From positions 904,201-968,200 of the forward strand of contig NZ_LDPE01000002.1 in the NCBI RefSeq assembly GCF_001447995.1: 64,000 bases of DNA, read 5' to 3'. This DNA comes from Maribacter dokdonensis DSW-8. GTDB taxonomy: Bacteria; Bacteroidota; Bacteroidia; Flavobacteriales; Flavobacteriaceae. Position numbers and translations under genes: made by a program. This document shows positions 8,563 to 17,276 of this stretch, in pieces; the stretch's first letter is position 1; each line of letters opens with the position of its first letter. The notes under the pieces were generated by a model, which saw only the letters and a list, made by a program, of their open reading frames with translations, was not told where the DNA came from and searched no databases.

Positions 8563-9375
8563 ATGGCATACCGTAATAAAAATAGAACTATTTATAGCGT
8601 TCTAATTCTTATTTGCGTAGTTGGTTTTTGGTTGTTTGAAAATTTTTATACCCCGGCTACGTATTCAAAAACCGATACAGATAATGGTCCCAATGATTTT
8701 CCAGAAGAGTTGTTACCCGAGTCCACCACAGGAGAAATTGTAAATCATTCATTTTTTACCCTGTCTTATAATGAACCATATGAGCAAGCAGAGTGGGTAG
8801 CCTATGTGTTGGATAAAAGTCATTTGACGTATGATGATAGAAAGCGGCCATATTTTATTGAAGACCCGTTTGTATCATCAAAATCTGCCGATTGGCGTAA
8901 TTATAAAGGGTCTGGCTATGATCGCGGGCATTTGGTACCGGCTGGTGATCGTAGGTTTTCCCTACAAGCTTATAATGAAACCTTTTATACCAGTAATATA
9001 AGTCCGCAAAATAGGGAGTTCAATGCTGGTATTTGGAACGATTTAGAGCAACAGACAAGACGTTGGGCAAAACAATATGGCACGTTGTATATATTTACTG
9101 GTGGCGTATTGGAAAAAGGTTTAGAAGAAATAGGGGAAGAGGATGTTGATGTTCCTGATCATTTTTATAAAATTATTGCCAGAAAAAAAGATGATAAGAT
9201 ATACACGCTTTCTTTTTTAATCCCCAATAAACCCCAATTCGCATCACTCAGAAATTTTGTGGTATCTGTGGAAGAAGTTGAAAAAGCTACGGGTATTGAT
9301 TTTTTTAACCAAATATCAAAAAATCAACAAAGTGCTTTTGAGGGGAGTAAAAGTACGGTGGGCTGGAAATTTTAA
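8563..9375 (+). CDS. DNA/RNA non-specific endonuclease (NUC family), membrane-anchored or secreted
   Basis: This 270-residue protein has one N-terminal hydrophobic helix (about 9-27), acting as a signal or anchor. It is followed by a NUC-type beta-beta-alpha-metal nuclease domain. The active-site motif DRGH (Asp120 to His123) is intact and continues LVPAGDRR, and the metal-ligand region ISPQNREFNAGIWNDLE contains Asn154. Family members cleave DNA and RNA without sequence preference outside the cytoplasm, for nutrition or DNA turnover. Its 3' end overlaps the convergent rodA by four bases. Confidence 0.92.
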   Translation: MAYRNKNRTIYSVLILICVVGFWLFENFYTPATYSKTDTDNGPNDFPEELLPESTTGEIVNHSFFTLSYNEPYEQAEWVAYVLDKSHLTYDDRKRPYFIEDPFVSSKSADWRNYKGSGYDRGHLVPAGDRRFSLQAYNETFYTSNISPQNREFNAGIWNDLEQQTRRWAKQYGTLYIFTGGVLEKGLEEIGEEDVDVPDHFYKIIARKKDDKIYTLSFLIPNKPQFASLRNFVVSVEEVEKATGIDFFNQISKNQQSAFEGSKSTVGWKF

Positions 9376-10655
9376 AAACCTTCTTTTAATCTATTGGTAT
9401 CTAGTCTTAAGAATACAAAAAGTAAAATTGTAAAGAATAAAAGACCGGATCCCCCATAACTAAAGAAAGGCAAGGGTATACCTATAGTAGGTAAAATACC
9501 TATTACCATTCCAATGTTGATGAAATAATGAATTAAAAGGATAGATATTACACCGTAACCGTACATACGGGCAAAGGCATTTTTTTGACGTTCCGCCAAT
9601 GAAATCAATCTTAGGAACAACACCGAGAACAGAATTATTACGGTAGCCGTACCCAAGAAGCCCCATTCTTCCCCAACGGTGCTAAAAATATAATCTGTAT
9701 CCTGTTCAGGTACAAAGTCGCCTTTTGTTCTTGTACCTTCTAAAAAGCCTTTACCAAAAAATCCTCCAGACTCAATTGCTTTTTCAGATTGGTAGGTATT
9801 GTATCCGATAGACTTTCTAATTTGCTCTAATTTTTTTGGATCTTTCTCCAATCTTAACCATAGTCCAAAACGATCTCTATGGCGTTGTTCAAAAACATTG
9901 TTGAATACAAAGTTTACCGAAAGAGAGAAAAGTATAACTGCAGCATACGTTAGGCTAAGTGGTATAACGGGAATTTTGAAAGTTTTCTTTTTTAGTGCAA
10001 ATAAAATTATGGTAAATAATACCATACCGATTACAAGCCAAACCGTACCATACATTAGGGTAATAACAAATACGAGAATTAAACTTACTAGCACTACTAA
10101 ATAATAGAGTGGTAAGCCTTCTCTAAAGATAACGAAAATTAAGGCAAAGAATACCAAGGCGCTACCAGGGTCCGGTTGTGGTATGATCAATAATGCGGGT
10201 ACTATAATAATTAGCAACGCATAAAATTGATCTTTTCTTCTTTTGATATCTGTTTGTATATCACTTAAGTATTTTGCTAATGCTAAAGCAGTGGCCACTT
10301 TAGCCAGCTCAGAGGGTTGCAAATTGAAAAAACCAAGATCATACCAAGAAGTTGCTCCGGCAATGGTTTTACCAAATACGAACAAGCCAAGTAGGGAAAC
10401 CATTGAAATAAGGTAGAAGAGACTAGAAAATCTTTCGTAAAAATTGACCTCCAATGCTAAGATAATAACAATGGTCACTAGGCTTACCCCTATGAAAAAT
10501 AGTTGCTTTCCATACCTGGTACCAATGTCGAATATGGAACTACTGTCATCTGTAAAGGTGCTGGAATATATATTGATCCAGCCAATGAGCACCAGTGCAA
10601 AATAGATGAAAACACTTAGCCAGTCTATTCTTTTGAGTATACTTCTACCAGACAC
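9372..10655 (-). CDS. rodA: Peptidoglycan glycosyltransferase RodA
   Basis: The 427-residue polytopic protein of the SEDS (FtsW/RodA) family has about ten helices and the conserved segments FNLQPSELAK, PQPDPGSALV and IPLPFFSYGGSGL. It starts with GTG at 10655 inside the last codons of mrdA (11-base overlap), and no other suitable start is near. RodA polymerises glycan strands for cell elongation in partnership with PBP2, the product of the gene directly upstream. It is the last gene of the shape cluster. Confidence 0.95.
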   Translation of the reverse strand: MSGRSILKRIDWLSVFIYFALVLIGWINIYSSTFTDDSSSIFDIGTRYGKQLFFIGVSLVTIVIILALEVNFYERFSSLFYLISMVSLLGLFVFGKTIAGATSWYDLGFFNLQPSELAKVATALALAKYLSDIQTDIKRRKDQFYALLIIIVPALLIIPQPDPGSALVFFALIFVIFREGLPLYYLVVLVSLILVFVITLMYGTVWLVIGMVLFTIILFALKKKTFKIPVIPLSLTYAAVILFSLSVNFVFNNVFEQRHRDRFGLWLRLEKDPKKLEQIRKSIGYNTYQSEKAIESGGFFGKGFLEGTRTKGDFVPEQDTDYIFSTVGEEWGFLGTATVIILFSVLFLRLISLAERQKNAFARMYGYGVISILLIHYFINIGMVIGILPTIGIPLPFFSYGGSGLLFFTILLFVFLRLDTNRLKEGF

Positions 10656-12513
10656 GCTCGTTTATTTTGAACTCCTCCCCACTGTAGGGTTTCGCGTATT
10701 CGGCTTCCAATGTTTTTTCCAACATTCTTTTTTCCAAATCCTTTCTGGAAATTTCTCCTTTTAGGTATTTCTCTATCATAAGCGTGGCAATGTGGCCAGC
10801 ATATCTAGAGCCAAAGTAGCCATTTTCAATATAAACGGCGATGGCAATTTTAGGATCGTCTACAGGTGCAAATGCCACAAAAACGGAATGGTCCGTCAAT
10901 TGGGTACGTACACCATCTATTTTGGTAAAATTCTCCGCCGTACCAGTTTTTCCTGCTACTTCTATTCCTGGTATCTGTAACCATCTTGCAGTACCGCTTA
11001 CATAAACATCTGCCATACCTTGAACTACCGGCTCAAAATATTTTGGGTCGATCGTTGTGTGCTTTGCTTCGGTAAATTTTGGTTCTGTAATATCTTTGCC
11101 TTCAATTTTCTTTAAAATGTGCGGTGTAAAATAGTGCCCTCTGTTGGCAATGGCAGCTGTCATGTTCGCTAATTGTACAGGAGTTGCCAATATTTCACCT
11201 TGCCCAATAGAATTTGAGATAATATAAGACGAACTCCATCTATTATCCCCATACCACTTGTCATAATATTCTTTACTAGGAATACGACCTCTTTGACCAA
11301 ATGGCAAATCGTAACCTAAATAATCGCCTAGACCAAAGCTTCGCATGTGTTTTTCCCACACATCCATGGCTTCATCCGTAGTTTCGAATTTTTCGAATAT
11401 TTTTCTGAAGGCACCAGCAAAATAAGCGTTGCATGATTGAGATATTCCGTTATTTAGTTTTCTTAAACCTCCACCACAGTGGCAGCCTCTTTTTTTCTTG
11501 CCCACATAAAAACCGTGATAACACTGAATGGTCGTAGACTCATCCAAAACCCCTTCTTGAAGGGCGATGAGTGCGTTCAGCGTTTTAAATGGTGATCCAG
11601 GGGGTTGCTGTGCATGAATGGATCGGTCCCAGGTAGGGTTCGCTATGGTATCGTTATAAAGTTTAGTATAGTTTTTTGAACGTTCTCTACCAACCAATAA
11701 TGCAGGGTCGTATGTTGGCCCGGAAATCATGGAGAGAATTTCTCCTGTAGCAGGTTCTATAGCTACAATACCACCTCTTTTTCCGTTCATTAGGGTTTCA
11801 CCATACTCTTGTAAGGTTTTATCTATGGTAATACTAATTTGTTTTCCTTGCTCAGGTAAAGTATCTAATTCCCCATTTTTATATGGACCAATATCTCTAT
11901 TGAATCTGTCTTTTTGTATGTATTGCACACCCTTTCTTCCTCTTAAAAGGTCTTCGTAATAACGTTCTACTCCAGTTCTGCCTTTTAATTCACCTTGTAC
12001 ATAATACTTGTTAACGGCAAGATCTCCTTCGTTTACCTCGCTTATATACCCAAGAACATTGGCTGCACTGGGTGTGTCGTAATAACGTAAAGATCTTTTT
12101 TGAATATAGAAACCTTTGTATTTACGCATTTTCTCTTGGAGCTTAGCATAATCTTGTTTTGATAGTTGAGGTACAAGTACAGAAGGAAGTCTAGGGGAGT
12201 ATACTCTTGCTTTTCTTAATTTTTCAACGAATTTCTCTTTTTCTATGCCTAAAAGCCCACAAAACTCTAAAGTGTCCAGAGCCTTTACTTCTCTTGGTAT
12301 GACCATGACGTCATAAGCAGGATCATTACCTACTAATAGATGACCATTACGATCGTATATGTAGCCACGTTCTGGATAATCATAAATAGCTTTAATTGCG
12401 GGGTCTTCTAAAACCTGTTCTGCAGAAAAACTAAAAATTTGCAAATAGGATAGCCTTCCCAAAAAGGTAATTGCGATTACAATGATAATAGATGATAAAA
12501 GAATTTTTCTCAT
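10645..12513 (-). CDS. mrdA: Penicillin-binding protein 2 (elongation transpeptidase)
   Basis: The 622-residue class B PBP has an N-terminal membrane anchor (about 3-20) and a dimerisation domain. Its transpeptidase domain has all three motifs: Ser307-x-x-Lys310 (SPFK), Ser360-Cys-Asn362 and Lys522-Thr-Gly-Thr. It cross-links peptidoglycan during elongation and works with RodA. A Cys/Gly-rich stretch (GCHCGGG, near 344-350) sits between the first two motifs. The ATG overlaps the end of mreD by four bases, so the mreC-mreD-mrdA-rodA genes form one tightly coupled operon. Confidence 0.95.
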   Translation of the reverse strand: MRKILLSSIIIVIAITFLGRLSYLQIFSFSAEQVLEDPAIKAIYDYPERGYIYDRNGHLLVGNDPAYDVMVIPREVKALDTLEFCGLLGIEKEKFVEKLRKARVYSPRLPSVLVPQLSKQDYAKLQEKMRKYKGFYIQKRSLRYYDTPSAANVLGYISEVNEGDLAVNKYYVQGELKGRTGVERYYEDLLRGRKGVQYIQKDRFNRDIGPYKNGELDTLPEQGKQISITIDKTLQEYGETLMNGKRGGIVAIEPATGEILSMISGPTYDPALLVGRERSKNYTKLYNDTIANPTWDRSIHAQQPPGSPFKTLNALIALQEGVLDESTTIQCYHGFYVGKKKRGCHCGGGLRKLNNGISQSCNAYFAGAFRKIFEKFETTDEAMDVWEKHMRSFGLGDYLGYDLPFGQRGRIPSKEYYDKWYGDNRWSSSYIISNSIGQGEILATPVQLANMTAAIANRGHYFTPHILKKIEGKDITEPKFTEAKHTTIDPKYFEPVVQGMADVYVSGTARWLQIPGIEVAGKTGTAENFTKIDGVRTQLTDHSVFVAFAPVDDPKIAIAVYIENGYFGSRYAGHIATLMIEKYLKGEISRKDLEKRMLEKTLEAEYAKPYSGEEFKINERVW

Positions 12514-13019
12514 TCTTTTTTAGTGCTGAATAACGTACTGAACAAAATGCCTAATATCAACGTGGAAATACCCACTACGACTGTTTTTTGTAAAATTAAC
12601 AAGCTATTTGCAAAGCTGAAAATTTCTAAAGTGAAGTATACCAAGTGATGTATTATAATCAATAACGCTAAAAACGTAAATTGTTGTGCCTTAGTGCTAT
12701 TGTTTAACTTAAAACTTTGAAATTCATAATTGACACCAAAGACAAAACGCATTATGGTTGGTCTTAAATAGGCTATGGTTACTGTGGCCGCTGCGTTAAT
12801 GGCAAGTGTGTCAGAGAAAATATCTACGCAAAGACCTAAGAAAAAACATAGAAGTATAAAGGTAGTTCTATTTTGTTTGATAGGATACCAGTAAAGAAAG
12901 AGAATGTAAACCAGTGGGTTTATATACCCAAAAAAATTCAATTTATTGAATACTAGTACTTGTACCAGTACCAATAAAATAAATCGGAGTACAATTAAAA
13001 ATGTCGTACTATTGATCAT
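12510..13019 (-). CDS. mreD: Rod shape-determining protein MreD
   Basis: This small 169-residue membrane protein has about five helices. It is poorly conserved in sequence but identified by position between mreC and mrdA, by length and by segments such as INPLVYILFLYWYP. MreD belongs to the elongasome and links cytoplasmic MreB filaments to periplasmic PBP2. Its ATG lies inside the end of mreC (11-base overlap). The call rests mostly on context. Confidence 0.85.
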   Translation of the reverse strand: MINSTTFLIVLRFILLVLVQVLVFNKLNFFGYINPLVYILFLYWYPIKQNRTTFILLCFFLGLCVDIFSDTLAINAAATVTIAYLRPTIMRFVFGVNYEFQSFKLNNSTKAQQFTFLALLIIIHHLVYFTLEIFSFANSLLILQKTVVVGISTLILGILFSTLFSTKKE

Positions 13020-13833
13020 TGGCCTCTGTTTCTGCTTCTAGTTCTAAAACTTCTTTGCGATTTAAATTTTTAATGATGTATATAGTCCCAATATTGGTCA
13101 TGTCATTGAACAGTTCTACATTAATAAAGTAGAAACTTTTAGAATTGTCCAAATCAAAACTTTTAATGGTTCCTATAGGTATATTCTCCGGGAAAATGCT
13201 ACTCATGGCTCCCGTTACAATGGTATCGCCAATGGTTAACGGCACCAATCTTGGAATGTCAATTAGTTGAACAACATTATAGTCGGTCGTGTTTTCCCAA
13301 ACTAAAGATCCAAAGTGGTTAGAGTTTTTGATTTTAGCGTTTATGGTAGATTTGTCACTTAAAATACTCTGCACGGTAGAAAAATTATTTGACGTGTTTT
13401 CCACGATGCCAAGAATACCTTTATCAGTTATAACACCCATATCTTGTGCAATACTATCGTTTTCACCTTTATTGATAGTTATATAATTACGTTGATCGGC
13501 ATAGCTGTTATTAATTGCCCTACCCCTAATTATTTCATAATTAACAGAAGTAGAATCTATCCTTGAAGGCGATAGTAATACGTTGTTGAATAGCCTATCC
13601 CTAAGTCGTTTGTTTTCCTCTACCAGCCTGTTGTTTTCTTCCCTTAATCCAAAATAAGAAGTTATATTATCTGAGAATGTATATATACTTCCAGTAATAT
13701 AGTTGGAGGAATTTAAAAATTTAGATTGATGGTACGAATGCGATTGAAATGTAAAAATGAATGATATAAAGAGCAAAAAAAGGTATAGTAAGAAAATCTT
13801 ATTCCTAATTAAAAAATTTATGATCTGCTGCAT
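13009..13833 (-). CDS. mreC: Rod shape-determining protein MreC
   Basis: The 274-residue bitopic protein has one N-terminal helix (about 10-30) and a coiled coil (about 60-85, EENNRLVEENKRLRDRL). A periplasmic beta-rich MreC domain follows, with conserved KGENDSIAQDMGVITDKGILG and GDTIVTGAMSSIFP segments. MreC scaffolds the cell-elongation machinery and activates PBP2. It is separated from mreB by 172 bases without a gene, longer than the other gaps of the cluster. Confidence 0.93.
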   Translation of the reverse strand: MQQIINFLIRNKIFLLYLFLLFISFIFTFQSHSYHQSKFLNSSNYITGSIYTFSDNITSYFGLREENNRLVEENKRLRDRLFNNVLLSPSRIDSTSVNYEIIRGRAINNSYADQRNYITINKGENDSIAQDMGVITDKGILGIVENTSNNFSTVQSILSDKSTINAKIKNSNHFGSLVWENTTDYNVVQLIDIPRLVPLTIGDTIVTGAMSSIFPENIPIGTIKSFDLDNSKSFYFINVELFNDMTNIGTIYIIKNLNRKEVLELEAETEANDQ

Positions 13834-14005
13834 TCACCTCTAAATTTTTACTCAATAATTGAGATTTGAAATTAACTCTCGTTAGTTAAGTTCTAACAAG
13901 TATTAACTTGTAAAACATCATCATAACCACTATTAAATGATTTTTAAACTTTACTAAAGGTTGTTTATCGTGAAGTTAAAAAGTTATTCTTAAAAAAAGA
14001 ACTTC
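13834..14005. other. Intergenic gap mreB-mreC with overlapping short inverted repeats
   Basis: The gap holds several small inverted repeats: CTCAA/TTGAG near 13852, GTTAG/CTAAC (13881-13885 and 13893-13897) and ACAAGT/ACTTGT (13896-13901 and 13906-13911). The second and third share bases, so they exclude each other. There is no T-run typical of a terminator. It could set the ratio of MreB to MreC by folding or processing of the mRNA; this is inference. Confidence 0.3.
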
Positions 14006-15034
14006 TTACTTGATCAATATACTCTTATAGCGTTCTAGATTTTTTAATGCAATACCGGTACCACGAACAACTGCACGTAAAGGATCTTCCGCGATATACA
14101 CAGGTAGATCGGTTTTTTGTGATAGCCTTCTATCCAGACCACGTAGCATAGAACCACCACCGGCAAGATAAATACCTGTATTGTAAATATCGGCAGCTAA
14201 TTCTGGTGGAGTTTGGGATAATGTTTCCATTACCGCATCTTCTACACGTAAAATAGATTTGTCAAGAGCTTTAGCTATTTCTCTATATGAAATTTGAACT
14301 TGTTTTGGCTTTCCTGTTAAAAGATCGCGTCCCTGAACCGACTTCTCATCTGGTGGAGATTGTAGGTCTTCGGTTGCCGAACCTATTTCTATTTTAATGG
14401 CTTCTGCAGTACTTTCACCTACATAAAGGTTATGCTGGGTACGCATGTAATAAATAATGTCGTTGGTAAATACATCACCTGCAATTTTAACCGACTTATC
14501 ACAAACAATACCACCAAGTGCAATTACTGCAATTTCAGTAGTACCACCCCCTATATCAACAATCATATTACCTTTTGGTTGCATAATGTCTAAACCTATA
14601 CCAATAGCTGCTGCCATTGGTTCGTGGATCAAATACACCTCTTTACCGTTAACACGTTCTGCAGATTCTTTTACGGCACGCATTTCTACTTCTGTAATTC
14701 CACTAGGAATACAAATAACTAAACGCAATGCTGGCGGAAACCATTTTTTCTTTAATGCCGGAATGTTCTTAATAAACATCATCAACATTTTCTCAGAAGC
14801 GTCAAAATCAGCTATTACACCATCTTTCAATGGTCTAATAGTTTTAATATTTTCATGGGTCTTTCCTTGCATCATGTTGGCTTCTTTACCAACTGCAATG
14901 ATTTTACCGCTAATTCTATCTCTAGCAACTATTGACGGACTGTCAACAACTACCTTGTCATTATGAATTATAAGGGTGTTCGCTGTACCTAAATCTATAG
15001 CTATTTCCTCGGTCAAGAAATCAAAAAATCCCAT
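14006..15034 (-). CDS. mreB: Rod shape-determining actin-like ATPase MreB
   Basis: The 342-residue protein is MreB in length and motifs: phosphate-1 IDLGTANT, phosphate-2 VDIGGGTTEIAV and the adenosine motif AGGGSMLRGL. MreB forms membrane-bound filaments that direct PBP2/RodA-dependent wall synthesis. It is transcribed first in the cluster. A TACTTTTG box 43 bases upstream of the ATG, next to the purH 3' end, suggests its own promoter. Confidence 0.97.
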   Translation of the reverse strand: MGFFDFLTEEIAIDLGTANTLIIHNDKVVVDSPSIVARDRISGKIIAVGKEANMMQGKTHENIKTIRPLKDGVIADFDASEKMLMMFIKNIPALKKKWFPPALRLVICIPSGITEVEMRAVKESAERVNGKEVYLIHEPMAAAIGIGLDIMQPKGNMIVDIGGGTTEIAVIALGGIVCDKSVKIAGDVFTNDIIYYMRTQHNLYVGESTAEAIKIEIGSATEDLQSPPDEKSVQGRDLLTGKPKQVQISYREIAKALDKSILRVEDAVMETLSQTPPELAADIYNTGIYLAGGGSMLRGLDRRLSQKTDLPVYIAEDPLRAVVRGTGIALKNLERYKSILIK

Positions 15035-15076
15035 ATGTGATGTTTAAATTTTAGATAAAAGGGTGTATTTCATCGA

Positions 15077-15084
15077 CAAAAGTA
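15077..15084 (-). promoter_or_regulatory. Possible -7 box of mreB (TACTTTTG)
   Basis: On the minus strand TACTTTTG fits the TAnnTTTG consensus and would give a leader of about 35 bases for mreB. A clear TTTG element at the normal distance is missing, so this is tentative. Confidence 0.4.
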
Positions 15085-15090
15085 ATGAAA

Positions 15091-16623
15091 TTAATGCTTG
15101 AAATGACGTGTGCCTGTCATCACCATTGAAATTTTGTGTTCGTTGCAATAATCTATGCTTAATTGGTCTTTTATGGATCCCCCTGGTTGTATTACACTGG
15201 TGATTCCTGCTTTATCGGCAATTTCAACACAGTCTGGGAACGGGAAGAAAGCATCACTTGCCATAACCGCACCTTTAAGGTCAAAATTAAAAGACTCTGC
15301 TTTGTGTATTGCTTGGTTCAAGGCATCTACTCTACTGGTTTGACCGGTACCACTTGCGCAAAGTTGTTTGTTTTTGGCTAAAACAATGGTATTGGATTTT
15401 GTATGCTTACAAAGTTTTGATGCAAAAATTAAATCTTCTAACTCTTGATCAGTAGGTTTAGTGGTAGTTGCATTCGTAAGGTCAGCAATGGCATCTGTTT
15501 TATGATCTTTTTCTTGAAGAAGCATACCGTTTAAACAAGTTCTTACTTGCATTTCTGGCATGTCAACTTCATTTTGGATCAAGATGATTCTGTTTTTCTT
15601 TCCTTTTAAAATTTCCAATGCCTCAGCATTGTAGCTTGGAGCTATAACTACCTCGCAGAATAATTTATGTATTTCCTCTGCTGTAGCCTTATCAATTTCT
15701 TTGTTACTGATTAAAACACCGCCAAAAGCAGATACGGGGTCACCGGCTAAAGCGTCTACATAAGCTTGGTGTAACGTGTCTCTTTGTGCTAGTCCGCAAG
15801 CATTGTTATGTTTCAAAATAGCAAAGGTTGGTGCGTCATTTTTAAACTCTAACATTAAGTTTACAGCTGCATCAACATCCAATAGATTGTTATATGATAA
15901 TTCTTTACCGTGAAGCTTGGAGAACATTGCATCAAAATCACCAAAGAAGAATCCTTTTTGGTGAGGGTTTTCTCCGTAGCGTAAAACCTTACCGGAAGTT
16001 TCACTGACTTTAAGCGCGGCTAAATCATGGTTTTGGTTGAAATAATTGAAAATAGCAGTATCGTAGTGGGAGGAAACATTGAAAGATTTAGCAGCAAAAC
16101 GCTTTCTATCTTCTAGGCTAATGTTTCCGTTATCTGCAGAAATAACTTCAAGAAAATCAGCATAATCTTCCATAGAGGAAACGCAGGTAACATCTTTAAA
16201 GTTCTTGGCTGCGGCACGTATAAGCGAAATACCACCTATATCTATCTTCTCAATGATATCTTGCTCAGAAGCACCACTGGCAACCGTTTTTTCAAACGGA
16301 TACAGATCCACAATAACAATGTCTATTTGCGGAATTTCAAACTCTGCCAACTGTGCAACATCACTTTCGTTATCCTGTCTGTTTAAAATACCGCCAAATA
16401 CTTTTGGGTGTAAAGTTTTAACTCTTCCTCCTAAAATAGAAGGGTAGCTTGTTACATCCTCTACGGGAACAACGTCTATTCCTAAATCAGTGATGAATTT
16501 TTCGGTTCCTCCAGTGGAGTAAATAGTGATTCCTAATTCTTGAAATTTTCTTACTATCGGCTCTAATCCGTCTTTATGAAAAACTGAAATTAAGGCTGAA
16601 GACGCTTTTTTTACACTGCTCAT
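15091..16623 (-). CDS. purH: Bifunctional AICAR formyltransferase / IMP cyclohydrolase
   Basis: The 510-residue product has an N-terminal MGS-like IMP cyclohydrolase domain (about 1-150, with STGGTEKFI and GGRVKTLHPKVFGGIL). The C-terminal AICARFT domain (about 150-510) has KLRYGENPHQ-type and LKHNNACGLA segments and ends FPDCVEIADKAGITSVIQPGGS. It performs the last two steps of IMP synthesis. The domain boundaries and length are normal. It lies upstream of mreB on the same strand with a 56-base gap. Confidence 0.96.
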   Translation of the reverse strand: MSSVKKASSALISVFHKDGLEPIVRKFQELGITIYSTGGTEKFITDLGIDVVPVEDVTSYPSILGGRVKTLHPKVFGGILNRQDNESDVAQLAEFEIPQIDIVIVDLYPFEKTVASGASEQDIIEKIDIGGISLIRAAAKNFKDVTCVSSMEDYADFLEVISADNGNISLEDRKRFAAKSFNVSSHYDTAIFNYFNQNHDLAALKVSETSGKVLRYGENPHQKGFFFGDFDAMFSKLHGKELSYNNLLDVDAAVNLMLEFKNDAPTFAILKHNNACGLAQRDTLHQAYVDALAGDPVSAFGGVLISNKEIDKATAEEIHKLFCEVVIAPSYNAEALEILKGKKNRIILIQNEVDMPEMQVRTCLNGMLLQEKDHKTDAIADLTNATTTKPTDQELEDLIFASKLCKHTKSNTIVLAKNKQLCASGTGQTSRVDALNQAIHKAESFNFDLKGAVMASDAFFPFPDCVEIADKAGITSVIQPGGSIKDQLSIDYCNEHKISMVMTGTRHFKH

Positions 16624-16715
16624 TGTATGATGCTTAAATGTTTTTAATAAGCAAGCAAAAGTAATTTTTTTGCGGTTACAAAATGGCGTAGTTTATCAAC
16701 AAAAACCCTAAAGTT

Positions 16716-17165
16716 TTAAAGAATTTTGGCTACTTCAAAATTAACGAATTCCAAAAAGGTCTCATCTGCCTTTGTAAATGGGTCTGGAGTATTGGAATCT
16801 ATGTCTATTTGCCCAATGTTTTCACCATTTAAAAATAAGGGTATAACTATTTCTGATTTCACGGTAATACTGCAGGCTATATAGTTGTCTTGGGCCTGTA
16901 CATCTGGCACCACAAAATTTTCATTACTTTCTGCAACCTGCCCGCAAATGCCTTTGCCAAAAGGAATAATGGTATGGTCTGTTGGTGCACCGGCGTATTG
17001 GCCTAGTTTTAGCTCGCGCTTATCCCCGTTTTTAAAATAAAACCCTACCCAATCATAATGTGGTACTTCGGCTTTTAGAAGTTCACAAATGGCTAGCATT
17101 TTTGCATCTGGAGTTTTGTTTGAGTCTATAATGGAGCTTACTTGAGGGCGCAATAAATTGAACAT
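16716..17165 (-). CDS. GAF-domain protein, free methionine-R-sulfoxide reductase-like
   Basis: The ATG at 17165 gives 149 residues. A TTG frame extension to 17180 would lie inside the -7 promoter box and is rejected. It is a single GAF domain with the fRMsr pattern PFGKGICGQVA and ACSITVKSEIVIPL. These two cysteines correspond to Cys94 and Cys118 of E. coli YebR/MsrC, while the position of Cys84 is His. The family reduces free methionine-R-sulfoxide. With MsrA and MsrB this makes three methionine-sulfoxide enzymes within 10 kb. Activity without the third cysteine is plausible but unproven. Confidence 0.8.
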   Translation of the reverse strand: MFNLLRPQVSSIIDSNKTPDAKMLAICELLKAEVPHYDWVGFYFKNGDKRELKLGQYAGAPTDHTIIPFGKGICGQVAESNENFVVPDVQAQDNYIACSITVKSEIVIPLFLNGENIGQIDIDSNTPDPFTKADETFLEFVNFEVAKIL

Positions 17166-17177
17166 ACCTTTTTTTGA

Positions 17178-17206
17178 CAAAAATACATATTGTTATTGTG
17201 TAACAA
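17178..17206 (-). promoter_or_regulatory. Promoter of the GAF/fRMsr gene
   Basis: On the minus strand, TTG (17204-17206), an 18-nt spacer and TATTTTTG (17178-17185) match the Bacteroidota promoter. The ATG follows 12 bases after the -7 box. This decides the start codon at 17165. Confidence 0.6.
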
Positions 17207-17221
17207 TAGACTCTAAAACAA

Positions 17222-17253
17222 AAAAAGAGGATGTATTTAAACATCCTCTTTTT
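17222..17253 (-). terminator. Terminator of the lipoprotein gene
   Basis: The perfect 12-bp arms 17222-17233 and 17242-17253 (AAAAAGAGGATG and complement) enclose an 8-nt loop. On the minus strand a T-rich stretch follows, so it ends the gene at 17277. Confidence 0.85.
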
Positions 17254-17276
17254 AACTATTTGATTATGATTTAAGA

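Noticed and set aside
17166..17180. TTG start of the GAF protein
   Set aside because: The TTG is part of a good TATTTTTG promoter box, so it cannot be translated from that promoter.
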